Below are positions 18,664-30,239 of a stretch of 64,000 nt of DNA, piece by piece. Made by a program: the position numbers and the translations under genes. Numbering within the stretch: position 1 is the stretch's first letter; each line of letters starts with the position of its first letter. The DNA is taken from contig BCKC01000003.1 in assembly GCA_001600455.1 (NCBI GenBank), positions 1,994,168 through 2,058,167 of the forward strand. Reading direction: 5' to 3'. Under the pieces are notes generated by a model that was given only the letters and a program-made list of their open reading frames with translations, searched no databases and was not told the origin of the DNA. The stretch is from Endocalyx cinctus. Lineage: Eukaryota; Ascomycota; Sordariomycetes; Amphisphaeriales; Apiosporaceae.

Positions 18664-21267
18664 TCACGGGTGCTTAGTCATCTTTCGGAGTCTCTTCTCC
18701 ACGCCGTCTTGAAACTCCTGTACGCCGCCCACCAGGCGAGTCATATGACTATTTTTGAGACAATACACCTCTCTTCGTCTTGGTTTATCAGAGTCCTCTC
18801 CTCTGTAGAACGAGTCATCTTCCTCCCCTACCTCTTCTTCATCGATCCAACCTTCGACCACACTCCGCATAAACCACCTATCGTGACTGACAAGAACCAC
18901 AGCCCCTTCCCAGTCTAGCAGCGCCTCGCGCAAAGCACTCACCGTCTCGTAGTCCAGATGTGTGGTTACTTCGTCGAGCACTAGGCAGTGCGGACAGCTC
19001 CACAAGATTCGGGCCATCGTCAGCCGGACCAGCTGTCCACCAGAAAGCTTACGGATCGGAGTATCAGATGAGAGACGGCCTGGCAACCCCAGTAACGCCA
19101 GTAAACCCCGAGCGTCGCCCTCGTCGAATTCGTCGAGCATGTCTCTCTTAAGAAGCTCGAGGGCAGTCAGTCCCGACTCTGAGCTTCCTAGCTGTTGCAG
19201 GAGATCCACCGCATGTTGGGAGTAATATCCTAGCTTAAGCCGCGGGTGGGTCGAGGCGACACCTGATGTAGGTTGGGCTTCCCCGACTAGTAGTTTAACT
19301 AGCGTGGACTTCCCACTACCGTTCAGCCCCAAAATTCCCACCCGGTCACCCATGCTGATAGACAAGCTTATGTCTTGGAGGACTTGAGGTCTTGCTGTCC
19401 CGGTGCCTTGGCTCTGCGGATACCGGAAAGAAACTTTCTCCAAGGACAGTAGCGCACCCGGGAATCGGAGGTCGCTGGGCTCTGGCAAACTGATATGGAC
19501 AGCCCTCTCGTCTTGCGGTACATCGATATCCTCCCTGCTTTTCAGGTGATACCCGACGAGGTCGCGGTTCAGCTTGAAGCGGCCGCCCCTCTCGTTTTTC
19601 TCGAGGCCCCACCGGTCGTCGAGCTTCTTCTGTCGCGACTTCGCCTGCCGTATCTTATTCTGGTCATCCTTGGCCTTCCCCTCGCGCATATTTCGCTGTA
19701 TCGTGCGCTGTATATGCTCCTTCTGCCTCGCCTGCGCTTCCTTCATCTTCATCAGATTGGCCTTCTTCTCCGCCTGCGACGACTCGAATTCCGAGAGGCC
19801 GCCGTGGAAGTATGTGAGATCTTTGTCCTTGATGATCACTAAATCAGTGCAGAGAGAAATAAAATCTCGGTCGTGGGATGCCATGATAAGGGTTGGGGCG
19901 TCCGGAGCATCGGCTTGGGCCGTGAGATGGCGCTGCAGCCACATGATGCCCAGGAGGTCCAAAAAGTTCGTCGGCTCGTCCAATATCATGATATCGCACG
20001 TCTGTAGCAACACCACCGCTAGAGCGGCGCGCATCTTCCAACCTCCGGAGAGATTCGATAGGGGTTTTTGCATTTTAGTCTCCGAAAATCCCAGCCCCGT
20101 GAGGATTGTCTTTGCCCGCGACTCGAGCTCGGAAAGCTTCGAAGGGCCTACTTCAAGCTGCAGATCGGCGAGCATGTCTTCTGCCTCGGTAGTCTCGCTA
20201 GCCAACTCCTCGGGAGAAATATCCTCGTCTTTTTGCTCGCACCTAGGAATAGGTAAAGTATCAGATATCTTGTGACAAATGATCACTGCACACCATGATA
20301 AGGGTCTTTTTCTCTCCCTCCTTACTTTGCCTGATATTCTGCTGCTTTCGTCTCTAATGCAGTCAGTGCCTTCCTAGCTTGCAACCCTCTCGCTCCGCTT
20401 CGGAGTCTGACATCTTTATCTTTCACGAAAAGTTCACTCTGTAGACGCTCGTATCGTAGCTTACGAAGTCCTCTCAGAGCACCGTATGGATTGTGGTTAT
20501 CGATGCTGCTTGACAGGACTAGAGATGGTTTGTTAGTTATAAGCTATATTTCCTCGAGATTCGGACTTCAACTCACGTTGGATTTCCTGCATTACCTGTT
20601 GTCGTGATGTCACGCGATCTAGGACATCTTCCAAGACGGTGTCACGTTCACTTCGCCCTGACGATTCGTTTACCGTAATGTCGTCGATATTAGTCTGTTG
20701 CAATATCGCCACCCTGGTCGGTTCAGGTATGCCAGGGATAAGTTTCTCGGCAATAGCCTTCAACAATGCTATACATTTCGTTGATAATATCAGCTCTCAC
20801 TCCCGCTCGTAGATTCGGATTTGCCCTTCAATACGTAGGTGTCTTCGGGGCGGGATATATGAGAAGGTAGCAAGTAAACTCACTTGATTTTCCGGAACCG
20901 TTACGGCCCAGGAGCGCGTATCTTCCGCCAGCTTTCAATCTCAATTTACTGTTGACAAGGATTTCCGTCCCGTTGCTCTTTGCCCTGCTCTTGCCCTTGC
21001 CTTTACTTGCTGGACCACCGTCAGTTGTATTGCTGACTGTGATGTTCAGCCCTTCGACGTTTAGCTAGTAATAAACTCTTATGTTAGTATCGATATAGAA
21101 CCAAAAAAAAAAAAAAAAACAGGGCGAGAGGTGTGGATATGTGTGTTTTAGGGGCTAAAAGGAGGAGATGGTCTTACCTCTCGATAGTTGGAAGTGTTAA
21201 TACTGAAGCGCGTTTGTTTAGAAGTGCATAGTATCGTCGCTACACTTTCCGATTCTATGGACGTCAT
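18664..21267 (-). CDS. ABC-F family ATPase, 744 aa
   Basis: Model: complement(join(18664..20242, 20326..20518, 20577..20768, 20884..21064, 21178..21267)), five exons, in frame for 745 codons. It is a soluble twin-ATPase protein without membrane helices. ABC-F proteins act on ribosomes or in translation control (the Gcn20/Arb1/New1 group). First ATPase: Walker A GRNGSGKST (about 83-91, spanning exons 2 and 3), signature LSGGWKMRAA (about 283) and Walker B IMILDEPTNFLD. A charged linker rich in Lys, Gln and Arg follows. Second ATPase: Walker A GLNGSGKST (about 524-532), LSGGQLVRLTMA, and LVLDEVTTHLD where the family normally has DEPTNHLD. The N-terminal extension is short compared with Gcn20, so I assign only the family. 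Confidence 0.88.
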
Positions 21268-21965
21268 GTCGGCGCTCAAGTCTTGGAGGTCTTATAAACG
21301 AAACCCTCAGGCGCTATTAGTTCACCACGAATTTGGTCGAGTGCAAATTCCAACCACTTAATTTTCATAGAATTACATTACTTTACTTCCCAGATTCCAC
21401 TTTCAAACAATTGGCTACTGTCATCTTTTTACCTCAAATATGTACGGCTGGCTATGTGTTATATAAAGGGGTACGTTGTCGTCAGTGACACTATGTAATT
21501 ATTAGCAAGTGGAATCGCACCCGCAGTAGCGCGGATGATTCATTCTGAGTTCAGTTCCGTATCGCATATCCATCTGTCTGTGTTCTTCGTTAGTTAAATT
21601 ATAATTGACCACATTCTTGCACACACCCCTTCCCTTCCCTTGCCTAACAAATGCAATTTACTTCATAGAAAAGCAATAATCTTTATGAAAATTGAGTTAA
21701 TTAGTAAATAAATCTCTGCCATTTGCACAATTGACCGTCAGATACACTATAGTTTGCTAGTAGGTGGTGTGGGTATCCAAGGCGAAGGAAACCTACCTAC
21801 GCACTTGAAATCAAGGCTGTAAAAAGAAAATCATCATACTCATAATTATTAACAAGATTGTTCAAGCACATCTTGACATACTAACTGACTAAAAATACCT
21901 AAATAACGTATTCTAAACCCCTCTAAAACCCCTTAGAAAAAAAGTACGTAGTCTCCATCACCCCA
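21268..21965. other. Intergenic region
   Basis: Promoter side of the ABC-F gene and 3' side of the lipid-kinase-like gene. AT-rich; no feature recognised. Confidence 0.5.
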
Positions 21966-23393
21966 TCAAACCAAGACATACAAACGCCTATTCTCATCCT
22001 TCTCGATCGACACCGTCCCCTCGTAAGGCACGTCCACGATAGTGCCATCGACGCAAATCTTCCTAAACCTCGCATCCCGTTCCAAGACGGTAATCCTCAC
22101 GCCCGAGACCTCGTCGTACCCGACGTCCGGCCGCCCCACGTGCTTACCCCCGCCGTACGCGGCCGTCATGATATCCATCGTGCGCGCGCCGCCCACGTCC
22201 CCGAAGTGGACGAGCCGGAGCCGGTCGTCGAGGGGTCGGCTGGCGGGGGAGATGCAGAACGTCTTCTCGAGGTTGGAGACCATCGTGGCGAGGACGTAGG
22301 CGTGCGTCTCTCTTTCGATCGGGCGCGCGGGTGACGACGACGATAAAAGCTCGACGCGAGCGCGGTACGCGTGGCTTTCTTTCAATAGCTCCTCCGCTAC
22401 CATGCCGAACCGCTTGTCCCCGTGCTTGCGGTACGCGGGCGTGTCGCTCTCCCACACCAGCTGGCTGTGGAATCCGTAGCTGGCGACGACGGCGCCGTAC
22501 AGGCGAGACACGGGCTTGCCGTTTTCTTGGATTTCCGCCGCGGTATCTGACTTGGTAGCGGTATACGTGATAGTCCGGGATCCCTCGGGAAGCGTGACTT
22601 GGAACGAAGGTAACGGTTTAGGGGTTCCGCGTAGGAGCGTTCTGAGGCCTTGGACCAGGGCGCTTGGCGGCTTTGTCGTCGTTGAAGAAGAAGAAGAAGA
22701 AGAAGAAGAAGAAGGTAATATTTGCGTATCCTTGTGTATGGAGTTAAATAGAGCGTTACCCGTACCTAGCGGTAATATCGCCAGCAACGGCGGCTCGCTC
22801 TTCTCACCCTTCCGGTCCGTCGTCGTCTCGCCGTTCAGCATCTCAATCACACCGCCGTCGCCGCTGAGAAGCACGACCGTCGTGTTTTTAGGACCGTCAT
22901 CATCGCGCCCGAGACTCCGCGCAAATTCGTAAAGACTCTCTTCGTGCGCGGTGACGTTGAGTTCGTAAGTAAACTTATCCTTATCCGACGAGGAAGAAGA
23001 AGAGGAAGAGGCGAATAAGTTCACAGACTCTAAAAGCTCCCGAAGCACGGCTTCGTAGAACCGGAGAGCGAGACCCGTCCCGGACGCGGTGGATACCACG
23101 ACGTGAACGCGGCGCGAAGGCCCGCGTCGCAGGTAGTCCGGTAGTTCCCGGATCACCGGGAGCTTATCGCTGTCGAGGAGAGACTGCGGAATCTCCGAGG
23201 TGCGAGCTCGAATTAATTTGAACGGTGTTTTGTTCCCCTGTTGGGTAGTATCTGCGTCTTCTACGAGACTTATGATGTCGTATTTGCTACCATCACCGCC
23301 GCCGATATCCTGAGATTCTATTGGTAAAATACAGATAACTTGCTCAGTCAAGAGGGGAGTATCACCGGTGAGGCTAGCTGCTTTGCCGGCCAT
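21966..23393 (-). CDS. Diacylglycerol/sphingosine-kinase-like protein, 475 aa
   Basis: Single-exon gene. The catalytic lipid-kinase fold is recognised from VHVVVSTASGTGLA (about 97-110, the phosphate-loop strand), LSGDGGVIEMLNG (about 176-188, matching the family GGDGTxxEVxNG) and ILPLGTGNALFNS (about 206-218, matching the PLGTGNxxA block). The C-terminal half contains VVASYGFHSQLVWES and a substrate-side FGDVGGARTMDIM segment. Expected chemistry is ATP-dependent phosphorylation of a lipid hydroxyl such as diacylglycerol or a sphingoid base. Within the glycine-rich motif Thr is replaced by Gly (GDGG), so activity or specificity may differ. Two poly-Ser tracts (encoded by GAA-repeat DNA near 22685-22713 and 22988-23008) are insertions typical of fungal proteins. 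Confidence 0.82.
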   Translation of the reverse strand: MAGKAASLTGDTPLLTEQVICILPIESQDIGGGDGSKYDIISLVEDADTTQQGNKTPFKLIRARTSEIPQSLLDSDKLPVIRELPDYLRRGPSRRVHVVVSTASGTGLALRFYEAVLRELLESVNLFASSSSSSSSDKDKFTYELNVTAHEESLYEFARSLGRDDDGPKNTTVVLLSGDGGVIEMLNGETTTDRKGEKSEPPLLAILPLGTGNALFNSIHKDTQILPSSSSSSSSSSTTTKPPSALVQGLRTLLRGTPKPLPSFQVTLPEGSRTITYTATKSDTAAEIQENGKPVSRLYGAVVASYGFHSQLVWESDTPAYRKHGDKRFGMVAEELLKESHAYRARVELLSSSSPARPIERETHAYVLATMVSNLEKTFCISPASRPLDDRLRLVHFGDVGGARTMDIMTAAYGGGKHVGRPDVGYDEVSGVRITVLERDARFRKICVDGTIVDVPYEGTVSIEKDENRRLYVLV

Positions 23394-23764
23394 GCTGAGT
23401 ATTGCAAATTAGGATTTTTACAAACACGTCAAATATAAGCCGGATTTATGGTTCAATTTTAACAATATGAGTGTTTTGAACAAGGAAGCTAGGTCAAGTT
23501 TTATTTCTACCTACAATTATCATGCTGATTGATCAGCGATATTGGATATTGTCTTGTGGATAAGAGTAGTGTATGTAATACAGCTTGATCTAGAGTAGCT
23601 TAGACTAATGCACAGCTATATGCATAAGTATGTACACAGCAGCCAACCACGTCACATCCCGCGATAACAGTCCCAATATACAGGTAAAAGATAATTGTGG
23701 GTAGGGTAACTGTACTAGCGAATCTGAATTCACCGAGTTCACGGAGTCCTCGAGATGTGTTAAA
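23394..23764. other. Intergenic region
   Basis: 371 bp between the lipid-kinase-like start and the Trm1 stop. AT-rich; nothing recognised. Confidence 0.5.
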
Positions 23765-25801
23765 TCAAACCCCTTTTGCCCTGGATAAAGGTCCCCAGTG
23801 CTGTGTAGGATTCACCTGAAATCGGACGAGTCCCTTTCTCGACGTATCGCGTCCAAGATTTTGGTTAAATACAACCTCAGGCTCTTCGGCTTTAGTATCT
23901 TTGGATTCCTCCGAACCCTTCTCGGTATTCCCTTCTTCATCTTTACCCAGTCTCAGTAAGGTGTACGCCGCGCTGCCCTTCGCGATGTTTTCTACTTTCA
24001 CTGGCGCTCTCTGTCGGATCCATTCCCTCATAATGTGCCAAATGATCGACCAGGGGGCATTTGTTTTCATACTCCCCGGCTTGCAATGGCTACGAGTCAC
24101 CTCGTAGCCCAAGTGTCGCAATGCGCCCCTGATGCTAATTTCGTCCGGGCATAAGCAGTGCAGTGCGCCGGAAAGAGTTGACGGGTGGAAGAAAAACGGG
24201 TAAGGCTCAACTGCGGCAACTTCGTCATCTTTATTGCTTGTTTGGTTATCTTCCGGTGGGGGTATGAATTCTTCGAGCGCCGTATGTAGCATGCCTTCGA
24301 TGCGCGGTTTAGTCCCGTAAATGTCATCTGAGGCATCGGGTAAAAGGCTAAGAATCTTCTTAATGAAATCGCCAGAGTGCAAAGGCCCAGCGTACATAGG
24401 GCCAGCTACGTGCATCTTAAAACCGCAATGCTCACAATTCTGTCGGGCCGAAGGACCTAAGGCCAGATTATGTTTGTAGTACGTGCTCTTCCCAGACTTA
24501 TCACGTACTTTCTTGTTACGCAGAAGGATTTGTGTCTCCCATGCGCCGCAGCCCTGGTCACAGCTATATAGAATCATAGTTTTGCCCGCTAAGAATTTGA
24601 CTTGAGCAGGTGACTTTTTAACAGTCACGAAAACTCGAAGGTAATAGTCGATTGAAAGGCTAAGCAGAGGCTTAATGGCCAACCCATATCTTGCCGCCGC
24701 CGTCCCAAGTCCGTGAAGAATCAGGCGTAGGCCTATTTCATGAGAATGAAAGCCCTTGCCCGGGATGCCTCCGTAAAGAGCGAAAGTCTTTTCTGGGTAT
24801 CCGTGCGATGCCCAGATTCCCGAGTCTGTGCAAGTGATACACAAAAGTCCTCCGTCGTCTCTCACGGCATTGAGCGAGGCATCGAAGAAGGGGGCTGCTG
24901 TTCCATAAGGGTCTAAGTCGATCACGTTATATTTCTTACTTTTCTTCGGCAGGCCTTTCTTATGATGTTTTGGCTTAGCGAGGTCGTCAACAGGTTCTGC
25001 AGATAAGACCGAGTACATATGCGCGCGCGCATCGCCGTGTGTAACGTTGATCTTGGATTCGATCTTATTGTGCTGAGCATTGAACTTGATACTCTCGACA
25101 GCGGATGCTGTGAGATCATTCGCGGTTACTGACGTGACAAATGGCAGCTCCTGGGCATAACGCAACGCTCGAAGTCCCGTAGCAGAAAGGGCGTCGAGGA
25201 TAGTGAACGGTGGAGGGTTGTGTTTTGTTTCTTTAGGTCCTGTTTTCTCATCTTGGGTTGCGCCGGCGTCTTTCCCGGCCGCATTGCTAGTAGAGGTTTC
25301 TGGTAAATTTGCACTCTTGTCATCAACGATGCTATCCGGATTCGTGATGGTATTTGTGGGTGCTTGCTCTTGACCGTTACCAACTTGGCTCTCTAGCGAA
25401 GTTTCCTGCTTTTTTGCTTCGTGATCCCCGGTATCCGATTTGTCGCGCTTCCTCTTAGCTGGTCGGCCTCTTGACAAGTAATCTTCTCCGTATGCTTTGA
25501 TCGCGAGTACAGTCAAGTCTCGGTTGAATTGTTGGATAGGGTTGTAAAAAACATTTTGAACCTCATCGGCATTCTTAGTGCTTTCGTCGGTGGGATCTTT
25601 AGCGGTCGAAGGAACGAGAATACGAGCCAAGCCCTCTTTGATTTCTTTATATTCTTTTCCGTCTCGTGTTATAATCTGTGGAGTCTCTTTTGACGAGGCA
25701 GCCATTTTACGGACGGTTGAGAAAAGTTCTTGTTTCGCAGCGAGTCGTTTGGCACGAGTAGACAAGGTAAGTAAAACCGCAAACCGTGAGAGGCAAAACA
25801 T
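23765..25801 (-). CDS. TRM1: tRNA (guanine26-N2)-dimethyltransferase Trm1
   Basis: Single exon, 678 residues. Trm1 dimethylates G26 of tRNAs in nucleus and mitochondria using S-adenosylmethionine. Diagnostic blocks in order: LDALSATGLRALRYAQE (SAM-binding motif I), VTANDLTASAVESIKFN, INVTHGDAR, YNVIDLDPYGTAAPFFD (catalytic DPYG), LLCITCTDSGIWAS, GFHSHEIGLRLILHG, the Cys pair in NCEHCGFKMHVAGPMYAGPLH, and HYDS-free C-terminal PWSIIWHIMREW. The first ATG (25801) precedes a basic, hydrophobic stretch (MFCLSRFAVLLTLSTRAKR) that looks like a mitochondrial presequence. A second ATG at codon 33 (25705) has a stronger context (AAAATGGCT). Insertions rich in Lys, Glu and Thr separate the conserved blocks. 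Confidence 0.93.
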   Translation of the reverse strand: MFCLSRFAVLLTLSTRAKRLAAKQELFSTVRKMAASSKETPQIITRDGKEYKEIKEGLARILVPSTAKDPTDESTKNADEVQNVFYNPIQQFNRDLTVLAIKAYGEDYLSRGRPAKRKRDKSDTGDHEAKKQETSLESQVGNGQEQAPTNTITNPDSIVDDKSANLPETSTSNAAGKDAGATQDEKTGPKETKHNPPPFTILDALSATGLRALRYAQELPFVTSVTANDLTASAVESIKFNAQHNKIESKINVTHGDARAHMYSVLSAEPVDDLAKPKHHKKGLPKKSKKYNVIDLDPYGTAAPFFDASLNAVRDDGGLLCITCTDSGIWASHGYPEKTFALYGGIPGKGFHSHEIGLRLILHGLGTAAARYGLAIKPLLSLSIDYYLRVFVTVKKSPAQVKFLAGKTMILYSCDQGCGAWETQILLRNKKVRDKSGKSTYYKHNLALGPSARQNCEHCGFKMHVAGPMYAGPLHSGDFIKKILSLLPDASDDIYGTKPRIEGMLHTALEEFIPPPEDNQTSNKDDEVAAVEPYPFFFHPSTLSGALHCLCPDEISIRGALRHLGYEVTRSHCKPGSMKTNAPWSIIWHIMREWIRQRAPVKVENIAKGSAAYTLLRLGKDEEGNTEKGSEESKDTKAEEPEVVFNQNLGRDTSRKGLVRFQVNPTQHWGPLSRAKGV

Positions 25802-26310
25802 CCAATAAAGGGGTGTTCGGAATAACTGTCGATAGAAATAATTGCATATGTTTCAAGGCAGATTCTAAGCAATATCCGATTTAGGTGAGCTCTCTCTCTC
25901 TCTTTTTTTTTTTTTTTTTTTTCGCAGCTTTACAAGTTAAGCTTTATTTATTTACTATGTATTCTGCCCGCGTTACTAGCTCTGAGCTAACTAACTGGAT
26001 GATAGATAGGTCTTTAGTAGCTAAGTTATGCAAATATGAGATAACTCTTCTAACTGATAAGACTATATCCGTCGATTATTATCTAACCGAGTGTGGGGTT
26101 AGAAATACTACCTTGAAGCTTGTGAACTAAGGGACGAAAAAAATATCATATCATTTTACTTAAAAATTCCTATGTTGAGAATTCACATATAGCGGGCATC
26201 TCCTGAGCTTAAGCATTGTTTGAAAGCCTGAAGATATTAAAAAATGACTGAAATACTGACTGAGATTTCGTCAAGATAGTATACATATATTATGATCTAT
26301 AATAGGTACA
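25802..26310. other. Intergenic region with CT/T tract
   Basis: CT repeat plus a T run of about 20 at 25890-25922, then AT-rich DNA. A small frame at 25885-26130 starts inside the T tract and is not convincing. Confidence 0.5.
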
Positions 26311-27719
<1,409 letters not shown>

Positions 27720-28994
27720 CTTGAAGTTGGAGTTTCAAAGATATATATATATTGATTTATATATAATGAGATCGGACAGGGTAGAACGGCACAAACTGAA
27801 AAGATTAATTAAGACTACAAACTGAAGGGATAAAATCCGAGTATTCAAGAATACTAATTGAAGGTATGTAAGTTTTCCAAACAGGTAACCTGGGGTATTT
27901 ACACTATATTGTTAATCCTACGCTACCCGACCATATACACCTCGGCTTATAACGGATCGGCGTTTCGATGCAATTGGAATCCACTTGGCACATGCCGGTT
28001 GAGTAGTGTACGCTACATCATAACTTGTATGCAGTCTTCACCTTACTCATTCAATGTCATGCAATTTTTCTTTCCCCTTTCAAAATACTTACTGTAGTAT
28101 CTATCAATGAATGAAGTTGCCTATTAAGATTAGAACAATGTTTTGGGCCGTGTTTGCATTTGTACATGTATTAGTATGAGTCGATATCTTTGTCACTTTT
28201 CATTCTGATTATTCATCTACTTGCTCATTTACGGTAAGTACCTTCCTTGGTAGCCACGGTTCCCAAAACACCACAAATCAGGTTGGCGCATTTTTAAGAT
28301 TGCCGCTTTTGCTCAGGCAGTCAGGCTCGACTCAGTCTATTCTCAGTCTATTCTCAGTCAAGTGACTGAGCTATTATTTTATGTAAAAGTTATGCAAGTT
28401 ATAACAGTCTTTAAAACGGTTTAATTTATAACTTAAAAGATTATTGTATATTATTAACTCTTTTATAGTAATTTATACTATTTATTTTATATATATATAT
28501 ATATGTAATAAATTTATTATAAAACGTGGGGATTAGCCACTGGGACGTAAAGGAGAAGGAAGTCGGTAAAGTCGAGGTTTTCAGGCAAGTCGATTGCTCT
28601 GCTTATTATAAGGCACCCTGGAACAGCATTAACGGAAAACGTACTGGTAGACCAGACAGCAGGTAGCGTCCGGACCCTGACAAAGAAGTAGAACGAGTCG
28701 AAAATAAATTTACCGTGGAAAAGAGGACGACCGACGACCGAAATCCACAGAGACCAGAATACAGAATTACCCGGAACCAAGTCGTACTCTGGACGAATTA
28801 CTTCAGGCTTCACTCGAAAGACCCGGGGCTTTATCGTTACAGTGTCAATATCGTGGCGGATGCTAAAGAGAAACCACGGACGTTAGGTCGCTAAATTATA
28901 TTGAGATGTACTTTGCCATAAGCGAATAAATTCAGGCTTTGCATGGGTACTTAGATAGGCTGGCAATAAGTGTGATTACTTCGCTACAATCCCA
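27720..28994. other. Intergenic region with transposon relic
   Basis: AT-rich DNA with a TA-rich stretch near 28480-28505, and a transposon-end-like segment from about 28276. A 98-codon minus-strand frame at 28517-28813 may be part of the relic; I recognise no domain. Confidence 0.5.
28276..28430. mobile_element. Transposon left-end-like sequence
   Basis: Matches 58096-58240: AAATCAGGTTGGCG / AAATTAGGTTTGGCG, TTGCCGCTTTTGCTCAGGC / TCGCCGCTTTTTGCTCAGGC, CAGTCAAGTGACTGAG in both, GTAAAAGTTATGCAAG / GTAAAAGGTTATGCAAA, and GTCTTTAAAACGG / GTCTTTCAAACGG. The internal CAGTCAAGTGACTGAG contains a near-palindrome. The copy at 28276 has two tandem CTATTCTCAGT units that the other lacks. No right end was found for this copy. 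Confidence 0.55.
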
Positions 28995-30118
28995 TTACTT
29001 CCACTCCTGTAGGACTATTTCCCCTTGAGTGAGATGCGTATACTCAATGCTCTTTTTCCACACCCAGTCACATTTCTGAGCATCATTGGCCTCGGCACTG
29101 GTCTTTAGCTCTTTACCGTCAAAGTAGTACGCATGCTTCGGGGCTTTTCCCTCTGCATCTAGCCGAGTTGCGGCTTGGACGACTTGCGCCGCCGATTTCT
29201 GCGGACTTCGCACTTGACCGTCTGGTGATAACCAGAGTACGACCGGATATATGACCTTGAACATCAAGACGCGGATGACCCACGGCGCATGCCGCTGCAA
29301 GCCAGTTCCCATGGTGCCTGGGTCGACACCTAATACGCCTACCTGGCTCAGCGCAGGGTCTGTGTCTAGACGCCGCTGGAGTTCGTGGATCATCATGATT
29401 AAGAATAGCTTAGATGCGCCGTAGCGGCGGTAGCCGCCCCTCCACGACGGATCTTCTTTCGCTGAACTCCATATGCCTTTGGCGATCGGGTCGATGCTTC
29501 CCTCACTCTTGAGGAACGTCTGGTTTTCGCTTACGAAAGCCTGTGTCCGGTTGTTTCGTGGGTCCTTCGGGCTGTTGACAAGAAATTAGCATTTTGCAGA
29601 TATGATTTAATAAAAGCCACGAAGACGCTGCGTCTGGCGATATGGTCATGTGTTGCTTACTCATGGGATTGGCTGCCGATGACCACGATGCGTCCCGATG
29701 CCTTATCGATGCTCCGTAGCAAAAGCATCGTCAAGAGCCAGTGACCGAGGTAGTTGGCGGCAAATGTCTGATCGAAACCAGACTCGGTGAAAACCTGGGC
29801 CCCGAAATCTTGGAAGCCAGCATTGAGGATCAGGAGTTTGATGGGTGGTACTTCCCCCGACGCGACACGCTTGTTGATCGTAGAGGCGACACGACGAACG
29901 CTGGAGAGATCGGCCAGGTCTAAGTCGATGAGATCGTAAGGGTGCGAAGGGACATGAGCAAGCGTCACTTTCAGTGTCGAGGCCGAATCTGCGTCACGGA
30001 CTGTGTAGAGCCCATAATGACCGTAATATGGGGAGCTTGACTGTAATGCCTCAACGATGGCTGCACCCAGACCTCCATTCGCACCAGTGACGAGAAGGGA
30101 CCCCTCTGGTTTGGCCAT
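28995..30118 (-). CDS. Short-chain dehydrogenase/reductase, 344 aa
   Basis: Model: complement(join(28995..29571, 29661..30118)). The 89-nt intron splits the Asp codon in SQSHDPKDPRN. Rossmann-fold NAD(P)H motif TGANGGLGAA (residues 11-20), NAGF for the NAG motif, a Ser-containing strand VVIGSQSH, and the catalytic YRRYGASK (YxxxK) are all present, followed by VDPGTMGTGL. The pattern resembles the retinol-dehydrogenase-like or WWOX-like group of long SDRs in fungi; the substrate is unknown. A decayed P450 gene lies immediately upstream on the same strand, so the two may be remnants of one small pathway, but that is only inferred from adjacency. Confidence 0.87.
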
Positions 30119-30163
30119 ACCGCGTTCGAGAAAATGGAGCCCGCTAGATTATTACTGAGCTGG

Positions 30164-30177
30164 GGGGGGGGGGGGGA
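30164..30177. repeat. Poly-G run
   Basis: Uninterrupted G run of about 14 bases just upstream of the SDR gene. Confidence 0.85.
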
Positions 30178-30239
30178 CGAGGACACAGATCTGAGACTGA
30201 GATCCGTTTGGCAAACGGGAGAGGGGGACTACATAGATA

